From Bimastos eiseni (taxonomy: Eukaryota > Annelida > Clitellata > Crassiclitellata > Lumbricidae): a stretch of DNA of 64,000 bases. The translations under genes were made by a program, and so were the position numbers. The notes under the pieces were generated by a model. That model did not search any database and was not told the origin of the DNA. It saw only the letters and a list, made by a program, of their open reading frames with translations. This document shows, one piece after another, positions 1 to 12,900 of this stretch. The DNA lies in contig OY365810.1 in the NCBI GenBank assembly GCA_959347315.1, positions 8,899,647 to 8,963,646 on the forward strand, in the 5' to 3' direction. How positions within the stretch are numbered: the first letter of the stretch is position 1; the number at the start of each line of letters is the position of its first letter.

Positions 1-202
1 AATTAATCTTCGCAATACTTCGGCGCCATAATAATCTTCGTAGCTATTTACTGGCCGCTATAAAGACATCTAAAACTTATTAACTATTGCTAAACTCTTG
101 TGCCCGTGACCGATCAACTATTACTCAGTCACAACCTCTATAATGCAAATGGCGACCGAAAGCGCAATGATCAAGCCGGAGTTTCTCTAACTTCTCGATC
201 AG

Positions 203-445
203 CCGAAGTTACTGCCAGATAGGGTTCAAAACCTTCCTCGCCCGTGTCCAGGTCCTATCCACATGCTTCCTTCCATGGATGCTTGGGCCTATGGCGGAAT
301 TTTACGGGATAAAATTCGTAAATTGCAAACCACAAGAAACCCAACTTCTTCAACGGAAGCGACCACAACAACAACGGGAAAGGATGCAATATACGAAGAG
401 CCTACATCATACTACAATTATATAGCGCAACTACCCTCTTCTTAG
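203..445 (+). CDS. Possible last exon of an upstream gene, Tyr-rich C-terminal tail
   Basis: A frame open from 191 to the stop at 443-445 follows a plausible acceptor (pyrimidine-rich tract ending in CAG at 200-202), and an AATAAA lies 22 bases after the stop. The C-terminus has a Thr/Ser-rich linker followed by closely spaced tyrosines (AIYEEP, YYNYI), which looks like a cytoplasmic signalling tail with a YxxI-type motif. No domain is recognised and the rest of the gene would lie left of the window. The frame is short, so it could be chance; the match of acceptor, stop and poly(A) signal is the only support. Confidence 0.35.
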   Translation, partial: PKLLPDRVQNLPRPCPGPIHMLPSMDAWAYGGILRDKIRKLQTTRNPTSSTEATTTTTGKDAIYEEPTSYYNYIAQLPSS

Positions 446-466
446 TTACATTGAATAGCTAATCGA

Positions 467-472
467 AATAAA
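467..472 (+). promoter_or_regulatory. Poly(A) signal AATAAA
   Basis: Canonical hexamer just after the stop codon of the candidate terminal exon ending at 445. Confidence 0.35.
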
Positions 473-702
473 ACTATCACTTAATAATCTAATAAAGATC
501 AACCTTAAGTGCAACAAAATTTACTTTTCGTCACAGTTATCGCTGGGCAAAAGTTTATGGTTGCATAAAGGCGTAACGAAAAAGGCAGTCTATATTGCCT
601 TGCCAATCAACGTTTCAAACGCTTGTAATAAAAGAAATGTGATGACCAAATAGAATTGTTGGTTCGAGAAATGTGAATTAAGCAATCATTGTTTTATTAC
701 AG

Positions 703-2227
703 ATAGCGAAAACAGGATTATGAACCTTGAAAAGAAACTGAATCAAGATCAAATCGATAAGACACGGCTCATGATCACACACACGGAAGAAAAACGAAGA
801 TTACAAGGCATTGGTTAAAGTGTTAATAAATATCTCTATTAACACTATAACGAGGACTCTGCATATTACACAATCCTCGGCGCTTAGGCTTTTGAAAACG
901 AGGATCGTGTAATATGCAGAGCTCATCCCTAAATATGCCCACGCCATTTGCTAATTTGTTGCAATGATTACCAAAATGTGTCTAAAGGGCCTACACGGAC
1001 CTGGTACAAAATGACTACATACATGTAGGGCCTAGGCCTAATTGTGATACGTGTTGTCGTGTACAGATGCAATAATGGCTTTGAAGAAATGTCATTATAT
1101 TATCGAAATCGATGAAATGCGGTCAATAGGCAGCGAGTAAAACCAAATAATTAAAATAATAATGGGCAAATTAAATCAGGGTGAGCGGAGACTTTTAAAT
1201 CGAAAAAGTTATCTCCATACTTCAAAAGCGCCACTTGAAATGCAAAATATAAGCTTTGGATGAGAGGCATGTCGCTTAGTTTCCTACCATCACCACCGAC
1301 GATACCACAACGATCGAGATTTGTAGCCTGTTAACAATAATGTCGGTGTAGCGCAAGAGAATTAAATAATTAACAGCCTTTCGTTTATTTTCAGATCAAC
1401 TTAAATACATATCGGATCCAATTTTGGCTCATACAATCGGAGCAAAAGCCGCAAAAGACGCGATCTTTGAATGTGCGGCGATTTTACACAATGAGTTGTT
1501 TGTTTTGATTGACGAGTCTGCATTAGTTAAAATTTATGATATGATGGAATTACGTTTCAGTCGACAATGGGATTTGATTGGAGTATATAGTCCAATGGAC
1601 ATGGTATCATGCAACAAAAATAAATGTCTCTATATCCTCAATGAGCCGTTGGAAATCTTGAGAATCGATCCAAATGGAAATTTAATAAAGAAGTGGTCAG
1701 CAGGAAGAGATTATGGATTCCGTCTATCTGTTACAAGCGAAGGGTCTGTGCTTTTACCCATTTACAAGAAAAACAAATTAAATTAGTATTCACCAGAAGG
1801 ACAATTGGTCAGAGAAGTATTTCTCCTATCTACTGAACATATTATACATCCATGGCATGCCATAAAACTGTTCAATGGTAATTATGTGATCTGTCAAGGC
1901 ATAGGAGATGATGACCTGCATGGAGTGTGTGTGGTGGATGCGGATGGAAAGCTTAAGAAGTCATTCGGCGGAAAATGTGGATCTAACATCGGACAAATGA
2001 ATTCTTCAGAACATTTGTGTGTCGATGGAAATGGATTTGTGATCGTCGCTGATACCAAGAACAGTCGAGTTTTGTAATTGGATCAAGATTTGAAATTCAA
2101 GAGAGAAATTCTTTCAAAAGAAGGAAAGCACGGATTGCGATACCCGAACAAGATTCTTCTGGATGAGTCAAATGGTCGACTATATGTGGTTGACAAAGGA
2201 GGAATTATAAGTTTTGAAATTAAATGA
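703..2227 (+). pseudogene. 5'-truncated NHL-repeat gene (copy D), two in-frame stops
   Basis: Two exons of the TRIM-NHL family on the plus strand. Exon 703-813 (111 nt, phase 1-1, acceptor AG at 701-702, donor GT at 814) encodes a charged coiled coil beginning DSENRIMNLEKKL. Exon 1395-2227 (acceptor TTTTCAG) encodes a six-bladed NHL-type propeller with motifs also seen in copies A-C: CNKNKCLYI, WHAIKL, VDADGKLKKSFGGKCGS, GQMN, VADTKNSRVL. The frame is uninterrupted by indels but has a TAG at 1784-1786 (GAG in the paralogues) and a TAA at 2075-2077 (TTA in the paralogues); the natural stop is TGA at 2225-2227. No RING, B-box or CARD exon is found upstream within the window, so it is probably a 5'-truncated pseudogene. 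It is closer to copy E (26.7-27.3 kb) than to A-C. Confidence 0.8.
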
Positions 2228-2551
2228 TATATTTTATGAAACCTTAGAATTATCAGTTTAAACCAAAAGGCGGTTTTCTATGAAATATTTGTGCTTTAAA
2301 GCTTTTGTTTTCAATCTCAACTTCTTATAGGCCTACTCATATCCTTAACTGAACCATTCAGATTCGACGATGCATCACCTAGCATTTATTCAACTATAGG
2401 CCTATAACTTATTTAATCGTAGCATTTATTCAACTATAGGCCTATAACTTATTTAATCGAATTAGATTTTCCTAGTTTTCTTCGAGCATTATGGCGTGTA
2501 CGCTATGGGCCATTGTTAAGGCCAACGGAAGTCAACAATGATACTAAATGA

Positions 2552-3417
2552 CAGTGTTGTATGCAAGACTTGAAACTTCAAGACCAAGACGAGACTGAGA
2601 CAGTGAGGTGCCAAGACCGAGACAGTGAGGCACCGAGATCGAGACACTAGGTTCAAGACAGTACGAGACAGTAAAAGACAAGTGATCCTATATAAAATGC
2701 TGTAAACTACAAATGTATCAGTTTTTGGGAATACGGTTCATTTGTAGTTTCAATTTGAAACTTACAATGTATATAGTACCAATTCCTGAGAACAGTTTTT
2801 ATATTGCCTCGTTTTATCTTTTTCGATATCTCTTCGTCGGCCTATCTTCCGAATAGGAGGCCTATAAAGAAAGCCTTTTTAGACACATTTGAAATCTTCT
2901 AGACGATTTTAAACAATCAAGTTCGATACCAAATACCAAACGAAATTAAAAAGTTGTGCATATCCTTAGCCTACTCATCCTGAGAAACTCGAGGTTGTTT
3001 CGATCGTTTCGGTTATGGTGGTTTTACGTCAATGACTAACGGTACTGCATAGCTATTGTTTGTCAATAATTTCAAGTTGGGTAAAAGGAAACTTCACAAT
3101 TTTAGGTTCTCCTCTCGCAAACATTTTTCGACTTTAAGATAATTGAATTGACTTCAGTATCATGTGACTCGCTCGTTAACCAGAATTACCGTTTCTCGTA
3201 GATTCCGGTTTCAGTTTCTAGCGCAAGATTTTAAGACAGTTAACGCGAAACTTATCGAAACCATTGTCCGAGACAAAACAAGACTTTCTCTTCAAGACAG
3301 TTTAAAAAAATTCTAGACAGTACTTCGAGACCGAGACAGAAGGTTTCCGAGACCGAGACCGAGACACTAAAGAACTGTCTCGAGACCGAGATACTGTCTC
3401 GAGGCCATACAACTCTG
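2552..3417. mobile_element. hAT-like non-autonomous element (MITE), copy 1
   Basis: An 866-bp element with inverted termini CAGTGTTGTATG at the left and the complement of CAGAGTTGTATG at the right, flanked by an imperfect 8-bp target duplication (CTAAATGA at 2544-2551, GTAAATGA at 3418-3425). The subterminal regions are packed with GAGAC/GACAGT repeats. No coding sequence is visible. An inverted relative lies at 52530-53355. The 8-bp duplication and CAG...CTG ends are typical of the hAT superfamily. Confidence 0.75.
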
Positions 3418-3425
3418 GTAAATGA

Positions 3426-4690
3426 TATTATAATTCTTATTCGAGTAGTGTGAGTAATTATTTAACAATAAGGCCTACAATGATATTTAATAATATTATA
3501 ATTCTATTTCGAGTAGTCATAGTGTAAGTAAAATTTTCTTAATACAAAATATATCTACGCTAAAATCTAAGGATTATATCTAGCTAAAACTCTGGAGCAA
3601 TTTCATTATTTCAAAGTGCAATTGAAATTTCAGCAGTTATCTTTGTAACCGGAAGTGCGAATGTAAAAGGCACAAGTCTGATAGCGCACAAGCTTCCGCA
3701 CGTCACTCCTATTCTCAAGTTACTCCATTGCCAAACAATCCGGTGTTCAGTGTAAATTCTTTTCAAGTCCTATCATTAACCTATCAACAACTCCATTTTG
3801 GACGCCAATTTAGATTTTGGAATGAGCTTCAGGGTGATATACGAGGATATTTAGATGAGGATTAAAGTTGACATCAAGATCGAGGATTGGGGCAGCATAG
3901 ATGGATAGCTGGTGGATAAATGTATTGAAGGATCAGAATTTTTTTTATTTTGTCAGGATGGACCTCCGACGGGGGACTTTGTGAGCACTAAGCATACATG
4001 AAAGATATGCAGACATGATAGAGGACCCCCATTGCTTCATGCATAAAGTAAGTAAGTAAGTAGAAGTACTTACGTGTAACTTTGATGTGATAGGAAACCC
4101 CAGCAAACTGATGGAATTAACAGCTGCTGGGATGATCTGTGGCCCTCTGTGTGAGACTATCATCTCTCGATTCTTAGATGGATTTAATCGAAACATATGA
4201 GGTTATCAAGGGTGAGACAATTTAGGACCTGTTGCGAGTCAACAATATATTGGACGAAGGCCGGACGGTCACGTGGAAAAGTGATATCTGGAATTTAAAT
4301 AAAGGTTCATAAAATTCTATAAGTATTGTCACTCAAAACCTCATTAGATTCTTTTAAGAAGACACAATATCATGTACGTAAGTTTATTGACAGTAAGTCT
4401 ATTTAACAGTAGAATATTCATATCCGGGAGCAAGTTCCGTACCACGGTCCTACCAACAGGATATAGCTACCATTGATTCATCAATCAATGTGATTTCATT
4501 ATGTCTGCATAATTTTGTGCATTTTCAGTTAATTATCTTCTGTTGTGAACCAAAAAGCCCTCATTTCTCATAGCATCATGCGGTCTGCGTAACGAACCAT
4601 CTGCTTAGCTTAAGCCCTAGCAGAGGCATCCTAATTTTAAGTATTATATCCTATAGGCCAATTGATGAATGGCTAATTGATGGGACGCAT
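3426..4690. other. Intergenic, no gene seen
   Basis: AT-rich sequence with short frames only on both strands. No conserved motif or repeat family was recognised. Confidence 0.5.
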
Positions 4691-4770
4691 TGGTGACGGG
4701 GTTGATGTTCTGTGCTTTGTAACAGGAGTGTAGCAGGTTCGAATCTAGGCCTACATCAAGTCATTGTGTG
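4690..4770 (+). repeat. Possible tRNA-derived SINE head
   Basis: Contains a pol III A-box-like TGGTGACGGGG and a B-box-like GGTTCGAATCT about 45 bases later. It does not fold into a convincing tRNA by eye, so a SINE remnant is more likely than a tRNA gene. Confidence 0.3.
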
Positions 4771-4919
4771 GAGACCATAATGATAATATATCTTCGTTTT
4801 AATTGTTAACTGACAAATCGCAGTATGATTACATAAAACATAGTATGAACGAATGATGACAAGTTATTTACAGAAATCGAATAAAACCGTCGGCAGTCAC
4901 GCAGGTCACCCATTGCGCT

Positions 4920-5170
4920 ATACGTCTAATTTAACCAACGCCGCCGCCTAGCGAAATTAGGACTAGTCAACCCTATGGGGGATACGGGTCCTGAACTCGG
5001 TTCCTCAGCGCTGCAACCCAGTGTGTCACCCATTACTCCTCGTCCCCCACGGGGAGATGGCGTGGAGTAATGGACAACACCATGGACAAGTTGCTCACCC
5101 AAAATTGTCTGTGAGGAAGGCAACGGGAAATCACCTCGATCATATCATCCCCTAGGTGGTATGGTAGCAT
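4920..5170 (+). mobile_element. Possible retroelement fragment
   Basis: A GC-richer island ending in GGAAGGCAACGGGAAATCAC, a type of sequence I associate with 5' regions of RTE-like LINEs. It is followed by an imperfect TAG/TGG microsatellite (5160-5235). No complete domain is visible; the call rests on resemblance only. Confidence 0.25.
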
Positions 5171-5235
5171 TGGTAGTATTAGTGGAAGTGGTAGTAGTAG
5201 CAGTAATAGGTCTAGTAGCATTGATAATAGTAATA

Positions 5236-6390
5236 TTGGATTCTTTTCTTCTCTCAGTATGTGGAACTTAATCATAAAGAATGATTACGCCAGAGTAGAA
5301 CATAAGACAGCTGGTCTGACACTAAGTTGATAACTTTGCATTAGTTGATTACGTTTATATCCAATATTATAACTATTATTGCGATGATCATTATCACAGC
5401 AACTTCATAAAGCCCCTTCAAGATTCCCAACACAGAAGCGCACCTATAGCCCAACACATATGGCTTCCACTAATCACACTCGTTGTGCACGACAAATTTG
5501 AGGATGAGTCAAATCGAAGGTTCAGAAAGGCTACAAACTCAAAGGCGGTGTACCAGTATTTTCCCAAATGCACACAGCGCACTAGTCTCTGCCCTCAAAA
5601 GTTACTAGACTGCCAGTATTTTTGTATCCCTGCTTTCTCGACCTCTGTTCTTGATATTCGTTGCAGAATCTGCAAAAATAAATATTGCTGATCATTTATC
5701 GCAAAATAAAACGTGAGAACGTTCCTGCTGTCGCAAAAGTGCACATGCACTTTTCATTGAATGACACACATGATTAGTTGCTTATCAATAATAATCTGTT
5801 GATTCAAAAGTGTCGATCGTTTGAAACTTCGTTATCATAAACAATTCAACCTTGAGAGCGATCGAGTCTTTTGCTAGATATAGGCCTACCCCAGCCAAAA
5901 CGTTTCTAAAACTAATTCTTGGTTTTCAGGACCATTATTATTTATATGCGCATTTCATCAGCACGTGCTGAGATAAACAGTTAGATATCTAGACGACTTC
6001 AAATTACATTTTTGGCACGATAAAGTAATTGTGCCGAAAGAAAGACACTCACTGATCAGAAACAGAGAATTAGAGAGGCAAGGGACAAAAGAGAGAGACA
6101 GTCGCTGAAAAGAAAGGCAGTTAGCAGAGAGACTTACTGAGAAAAGAGAACAGATATCAAGACAGGCATACAGAAAGCCCTCGACGTGCAGACATTGATA
6201 ATATTGGCCTTGTCGCATCTGTTGTCACTCCACGGTTATATCAGCGTGAGTTTGCAACATGCAGTGGGGTGGTTAGAGGCCGAAGCGAGGGGCAATTAAA
6301 TCGTGCAAAGCGGGCCGCCAAGATAAAGTATCCTACTTCCAAAATAGATTCCTGAGTAACCTGGAACGAGGTTTGAGGACCACCACCACT
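5236..6390. other. Intergenic, upstream of the GH16 gene
   Basis: Short frames on both strands, none with a recognisable domain. It contains AT-rich sequence and, around 6060-6200, a purine-rich GAGA-type stretch. Any distal control of the GH16 gene would lie here, but no specific site is identified. Confidence 0.45.
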
Positions 6391-6393
6391 GGC

Positions 6394-6400
6394 TATATAA
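6394..6400 (+). promoter_or_regulatory. TATA box of the GH16 gene
   Basis: TATATAA lies 117 bases before the GH16 start codon, leaving room for a transcription start near 6425 and a 5' UTR of about 90 bases. The next in-frame ATG is the signal-peptide Met at 6517. Confidence 0.6.
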
Positions 6401-6516
6401 GCACCAAGCAACCATCGTTGCGAGTGAGTTAGTTCGGTCAAAGATACAGGCCTGCAAGCGAGTATTCAGCGACTATAGTTACTGCTGGTCTTGCTGGTAG
6501 ATAGAGACAAGAGAAG

Positions 6517-7669
6517 ATGAGGTGGGCTGCTTTGGTCTTGTGCCTGCTGCTCGGCGAAGGAGGCCTTGCCTTCACTGACTGGGACCAGTATCAGATCGTC
6601 TGGCAAGACGAGTTCGATTACTTCGACGGAGGGAAGTGGCAGCATGAGGTTACGGCTACTGGCGGAGGGGTGAGGCTTGAACATTGCAAACCCAATATCT
6701 AATGATAATTACGACAATTTATATGGCGCCGTGACTCGGCCATACCGCTACAAGAACGCCACACAAACAACTAACTACCGGGATAAGCCTTAGAGAAGAG
6801 CTTAGGCCCGAAGGAGTCCACTGAGTAGGCCAATCTGATGGTTTGCTGATATATAGGCTAACTAATAAGAAGTCCGATTGCTCGCTCTTGCTCGCTTCTC
6901 ACATATCAGATCTTCACTTTCGTGACAGAGCATTTAAACTGGCTTCCGCTCAACCCCGCATTTGACATAAATTTCCTCCTCTTGCATCCAGGGCGTTTTC
7001 TTCAAGGCCTCACGCTATCTTTGGGACCTTATCCGCCATCCTATTTCGGCTTCTTCTCGCCGTCCTCTTCATTCTTTAGACCGCCTATCGGCACCTAGGA
7101 CACGGACGGCTTCTATCCAGTACCGCGCGTTTGCATCTGTTGGCCCTTTGCTTTAGAACGATCTTCCCTTTCCGACTCGATCCTTGGGGTGCTTCTGTTT
7201 CTGCCCGTATTCTTAAGACCCCTCTTTTCTAGCTGAGGTTTTTGCACTTAGAGCGCCTGTGATTAGACTGCACCTTTTTTTAGCTATACCTTCAATAACA
7301 TTACCACGAACTAATGCTTATGCCTGGCCATATACATAGGCACTTACGTAATGGCCATATACATAGGCACTTACATTACGTAAGTGCCTATGTATCAAGC
7401 CAGGCATAAGCATTTTTTTAAAGAAAAGTCTCCTTCAGATGGGTCTGAGGACGAGGTATCTGGAAATGTGGAACAGTATCATTATATGAATAAGGGTAGG
7501 ATTTCTGGAAGAGGTGGAATTTTAATCGGAGTGGAAAACCTGTGAAATGATCAGTATATATATTCTATAAAACTGTGTCTACAATGCGATTAAGTATTTT
7601 TAAAGCTATATATTTACATGTAGGCCTACCACCCAATGCATTCGTAATGACTAAGTACTGCTTATTCTT

Positions 7670-7737
<68 letters not shown>

Positions 7738-9849
7738 AGAACGGTTATGTCAAATGCATTCTCATTTCATCATTAGGCTTTTTCTGTACTTCACTTAGCT
7801 GCATGAAATGACACCCTTGCAATTATTTCATGATAATTTAAAGCATTATTGATAAACGTTGACAGAACAGCGAATTCCAACTGTACACGCAGGATGGAGC
7901 CAATAGCTTTGTTCGAGATGGAAAACTCTACATCAAGCCGGTAATGAAGGCTTTGTGCCTGATCTTTCATTTTGACTGATTGCTGCGAAGCAAACTTAAC
8001 AGCTTCTATAACTTAGTATTACGACAAAATCTTGATCACTCTTGCAACGTTGTAATTATCGTTTCTAAACAAATGCTGACATGCAATCTATAACAGATGC
8101 AATCTATAACAGATGCAATCTATAACAGATGCAATCTATAACAGATGCAATCTATAGCAGATGCAATCTATAACAGATGCAACCTATAACAGATGCAATC
8201 TATAACAGGTGCAATCAATTAATGAAACGAGAGCGGAACTCATAGAATCCATGAAGAGTTTGGTTGAACACTAAGAAGTTAATCATAGAATAACTTTTAT
8301 GTAGGCTAGACATGGATGACACTAAGTCACACAGCTTCATGAGATAAGATAGAGCACGGATTTAAAGCAATTGCGCATAGCATTAAGATCTTAAACTCAT
8401 CATATCTCGTCACAGGCTTACTATAAAAACAATTAGTTAGAGAACGGAGATGAGAGTGCTGAGGTGGATGCTTGGAGTAACACTAACGGATAAGAAAAGG
8501 AGCGAATACATCAGAAAGACGCTGAGAGTTGCATGAACTAAAATAATTATGAGAGCGGAAGCAACAGACGACGCGGTCGGGGACGACAGAAGAAGAGATG
8601 GAAAGATATGATTCAAAAGAACCTGAAGACTCTAAAATTGAAAAAGAAAGACACTGGCGACAGACTCAAGTGGAGAAGAAGGACCCGTCTAACTGACTCC
8701 TCCCTATGAGAGATTAATTCAAGCCTGAATGAGATTACATATCAAAATAATTAGTGGTACACGAATATAATTGAAGTAATAAGTGTTAATGAATTATTCT
8801 TAGACGCTGCTAGCTGACAACATCAACCCGCAGACGGGTCAGCCGTATGGAACCGATTTCATGAACAATGGAGTTCTAGACGTCTGGGGTATGTAATGTA
8901 CGAGATTCTGGGTTATTAGATTTGGTAAAATCATGCAAATCAGCCTAAATCAGCCTTCAGCAGATCAAAATTCTTTTCAGCTTTTGATCTTAAAAGCCAA
9001 GTTATCAAAGTGTCTTTAAATTTTATATTCGTCAACGCTCTCAGGATACATCTTCAAGCTTCAGTTTTTACCCAGGGTCCATAAAACGTTCTGTTATATT
9101 TACTTACTAATTCCACCGTTCTCTACAATTAATGAAGCCTATTCTCCTTACGTAATAACGTTTCATGATTAACAGCTAACTACGGCGCATGTACGAATTC
9201 GGATAACAACGGATGCTATAGAACTGGAGCGGCTGGAGACATTCCGCCCGTCATGTCCGCACGTGTGCGAACCTACCAGAGATACAGCTTCACTCACGGA
9301 CGAGTTGTCGTCCACGCTAAAATGCCAGTCGGTGATTGGCTCTGGCCAGGTACAGTACTGTTACAGATGTCTGCATGGTAACCACGCTCTTGTCAATTGG
9401 TTGCTGTCACCTTCTGCCGTCAGTTCGTGGAACTCTAGCGACCTTAATGGTAAACTTTCTCCATTGTCTTCTGTCTATCACTGCCTCCCTCAACCCCTCC
9501 AGACTCAGCGCTGTCCTCTCTTGTATTCCATCCATCCACCTCATTCTTGGATGCCTTCTTCACCTCACGCCCTAGCCACAACCCAGCAGCATCTCCTTCT
9601 CCATCCCATTGGCTCGCATCACATGAATGAAATACACCAACTTCTGTCTTGTTGCAAGATAAGCTTCCGCGCAGTTGCCAATCACTTGAAGCACCGACTC
9701 ATTTGTTCTTCTGTCTGTAGTTAGTTACGTACGTTATTCTCAGAATCTTTCTCCATATCCACACTGGCATCAATCTTTCCCTGCAACATCGTTGTCTTCG
9801 TCATGTCTCGCAACCGCATAATGCTTTGAGAAATTTCAGTGCTTTTGGC

Positions 9850-9900
<51 letters not shown>

Positions 9901-12900
9901 TGCAAATATCTGTATGCTATATGTAAATCGCAATACACAACTCAGACGTAGGCCTACTATTAGTAGCATCGTAATGATTTTCATCTGTGGCCTTTGAAGA
10001 TTAGACTTAACATCACGTTATAAAACAGCGTTATAGGATGTTCTTGTGGTATAAAACTCACGCTTACACAGATCAGTTTGCTTGATATTGATCTAATTAA
10101 TTTTAATTCTTGATTTTTCTGTGTCGTCAGTTGATATGTTGACCCCAAGACACCAGCGCAAACAGAAATTGCAGATCATAGACGGTATGGTAAACGTGTT
10201 GCCATGACACTTCATTTGATATGTTGCTTACTGCCTTATAGCCATTTGGATGTTGCCGGAGGATTGGGTCTACGGCGGATGGCCTCGATCTGGAGAGATC
10301 GATATCATTGAAACCATCGGTAAATAGCAGGCAATTTATATTTAGCTTTGAAATATCACAATCTGACCAATTACTAATTAGGTCACAGTTTAATTTGATT
10401 TCTCCTCTTTACCAGTCTAAGCAATTCTTTTTCCAGGCAATTTAGTATCTATCAAAGTCTCTGGAAATTCAATTCAATTCAATTAGGCCCTATCGTTTAA
10501 TAAGAAGACCAAGCTGTCACGACCGCAACTTAGTTTACAATTAGCCTACATTCAATCTAGTTCAGCAATATATGCACACCTATATACTGTAAATAATTAT
10601 TAACCGTCATATGCGTGGACTATAATTATTCATATATTAAATAATTATAAGTGCGACTCATTATAGCTATGTAGAGCTTGATTATCACAATTTCACTTCC
10701 TTACTTATCGGCTATAATTATTATTACAGGCAACCGAGACTTTAAGAGCACCAGCGGTGAGTTCCTTGGAATTCAGAAGATGGGTTCAACGATGCACTGG
10801 GGTCCAAGTTGGGACGATAACCGGTACTGGCTGACCAGCCTTCCGAAGTAAGTCAGGCTATCATAATGATGAAATCTGAGATCATGATGGCAGTGATTAT
10901 GTGTATCTTATTATTGACTGAAGATAATCGAAAATAACGTTGGCCTACGATGTTAAACACATTTATCAATAGCGAGGTGTTTTAAAATACGAAAGAAATG
11001 AAAATAAGTAAAACCATAATATGGCATTACTTATTTTCATTTCTTATATTATATTTCTTTTTATATCTTATAGTTCAAATACTATTTGGTGGAGGTACTC
11101 TTCAATATGAATATTTAAAAACTAATGTGTGCTCGTGCTCCGAGAAGCATTTAACGGATTAAACCATTAATATTATTATCAATGGTGGGTGAAACTTCAT
11201 TTGTAACACATAGAAAGAAATTATTACACTTGTCAAACACGTCTTTCTTATTTCATCGATTGTTAAAATAAACTGCAGGCCGCTTGAGTTGAATCTGTTT
11301 AAATTCTTCCGTCTTGAAACAGTTTCTATTCAATCACATGAAAAAATAGTCTGCAAAATCACTGAATCGCCGCAAACCTCCTAGTTAAAAAGAGAAATAT
11401 TCTAGCTGGACGTCAGTGTTAAGTGGAGAGCCACAAGGATCGGTGCTTGGACCATTACTGTTCATACTCTTTATTAATGACATAGATGATGGGATTTTAT
11501 CTAAGATTTCTAAGTTTGCGGATGACACTAAACTATGTAGAGTGGTTGGTGATGAAAATGAATGGGAGAAACTGCAAGAAGATCTAAGAAGAATGTTCAG
11601 ATGGTCACATGACTGGCTGATACTTTTTAATTTGGAAAAGTGTTCAGTGATGCATATGGGAAAAAGATATAGAGATTTTTCTTATGAAATGAGAAAAAGG
11701 CATCGAAAAAAGGGACTTGGGAGTGATCATGCACAAGAGTGGAAAACATTCTAGGCAATGTGCTAAAGCGGCTAAGAAGGCTAACTAAACTCTGGTTAGG
11801 CCTATGATAAGAAGGATATTAGTAACTAGTAGCAAGGATAGAATGACGAGGACTTACAAATCACTGGTTAGGCCGCAGTTGGAATACTGCATCCAGGTTT
11901 GGAGTCTAGTTCTTAATCAAGACATAGAGAAGCTTGAGCAAGTTCAAAGAGCAGCTTTGTATCCCCAAAGTAATTTGTGGATACAAAGATTTGAGCTACG
12001 AAGAAAGGTTGAATAAGTGTGGATTAACAGCATTGGAAGTAAGGAGGAGCAGAGGAGACCTGATTGAAGCCAACAAGATTATTACTGGGAAGGAGGCGGT
12101 GCAATCGAAGAGGTTTTTTAATTTGCACCAAACACAGTAACTCTGAGACATAGTTATAAATTGTTTAAGAAACCGAAAGAACATTAGATCAGAAGTTCTT
12201 CGGTGGAAGAGTTGTAGACTTGTGGAACGGTTTTAAGAGAAAACTTGGAAACTTGGGCTATTAAATATGTCCAGGCCAACTTACAGTGATTTTAACATGG
12301 ACTAAACGTCTTCTGACCCACTTTAAAAAAGTTTAAACTCTTGTTATGTTATGCCATGTTAAAGTGTCGTGCAAAAGCTGGGAATCCGATTAATGCACTT
12401 AGACTCAGGTTCCTCTAAATGTTTGTTTCTCGTTAGACACGACGACGGATGGAACTACGGAGATAACTTCCACACATTCTACTTCGACTGGAGCCCTAAC
12501 GGACTCAGGTAAATAAACGAATCTGAAAATCTGTTTCTGTACATGACTATTCAGATTTCACAATTATGTCAATGCAGATTGGTAGTTAGGTAGATAAGTA
12601 ATCTTTATTAGCACCAGAAAAAAGCGCAAACACTTTACAACAGCACTGCAGCATCTCTCAAAAATAGACCTAGTCTCCCTTAACTTGAAATATCCAGTTT
12701 TCATCTTTTCAACTTCGGCCAGAGATTTGCCAGGAGCTCATATTTACACGTCATACAAACTCCTCTGCCGCAGTTAATATCAGCTTAGACAGCTGAAGAT
12801 AATCACAAAATGTTATGTTTCACTGAGTGAATGATGAATGATTTTACATGTAGAACATGCTATGCACGTATGAAAGCATGACAAGTCAATGTATTTCCTA

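Noticed and set aside
8081..8216. CRISPR-like regular repeats
   Set aside because: The units are directly abutting 16-mers without unique spacers and lie in a eukaryotic intron; it is a minisatellite.
9263..9724. 153-codon plus-strand frame over GH16 exon 4 and beyond
   Set aside because: It is out of frame with the exon and then runs antisense through a LINE C-terminus on the minus strand.
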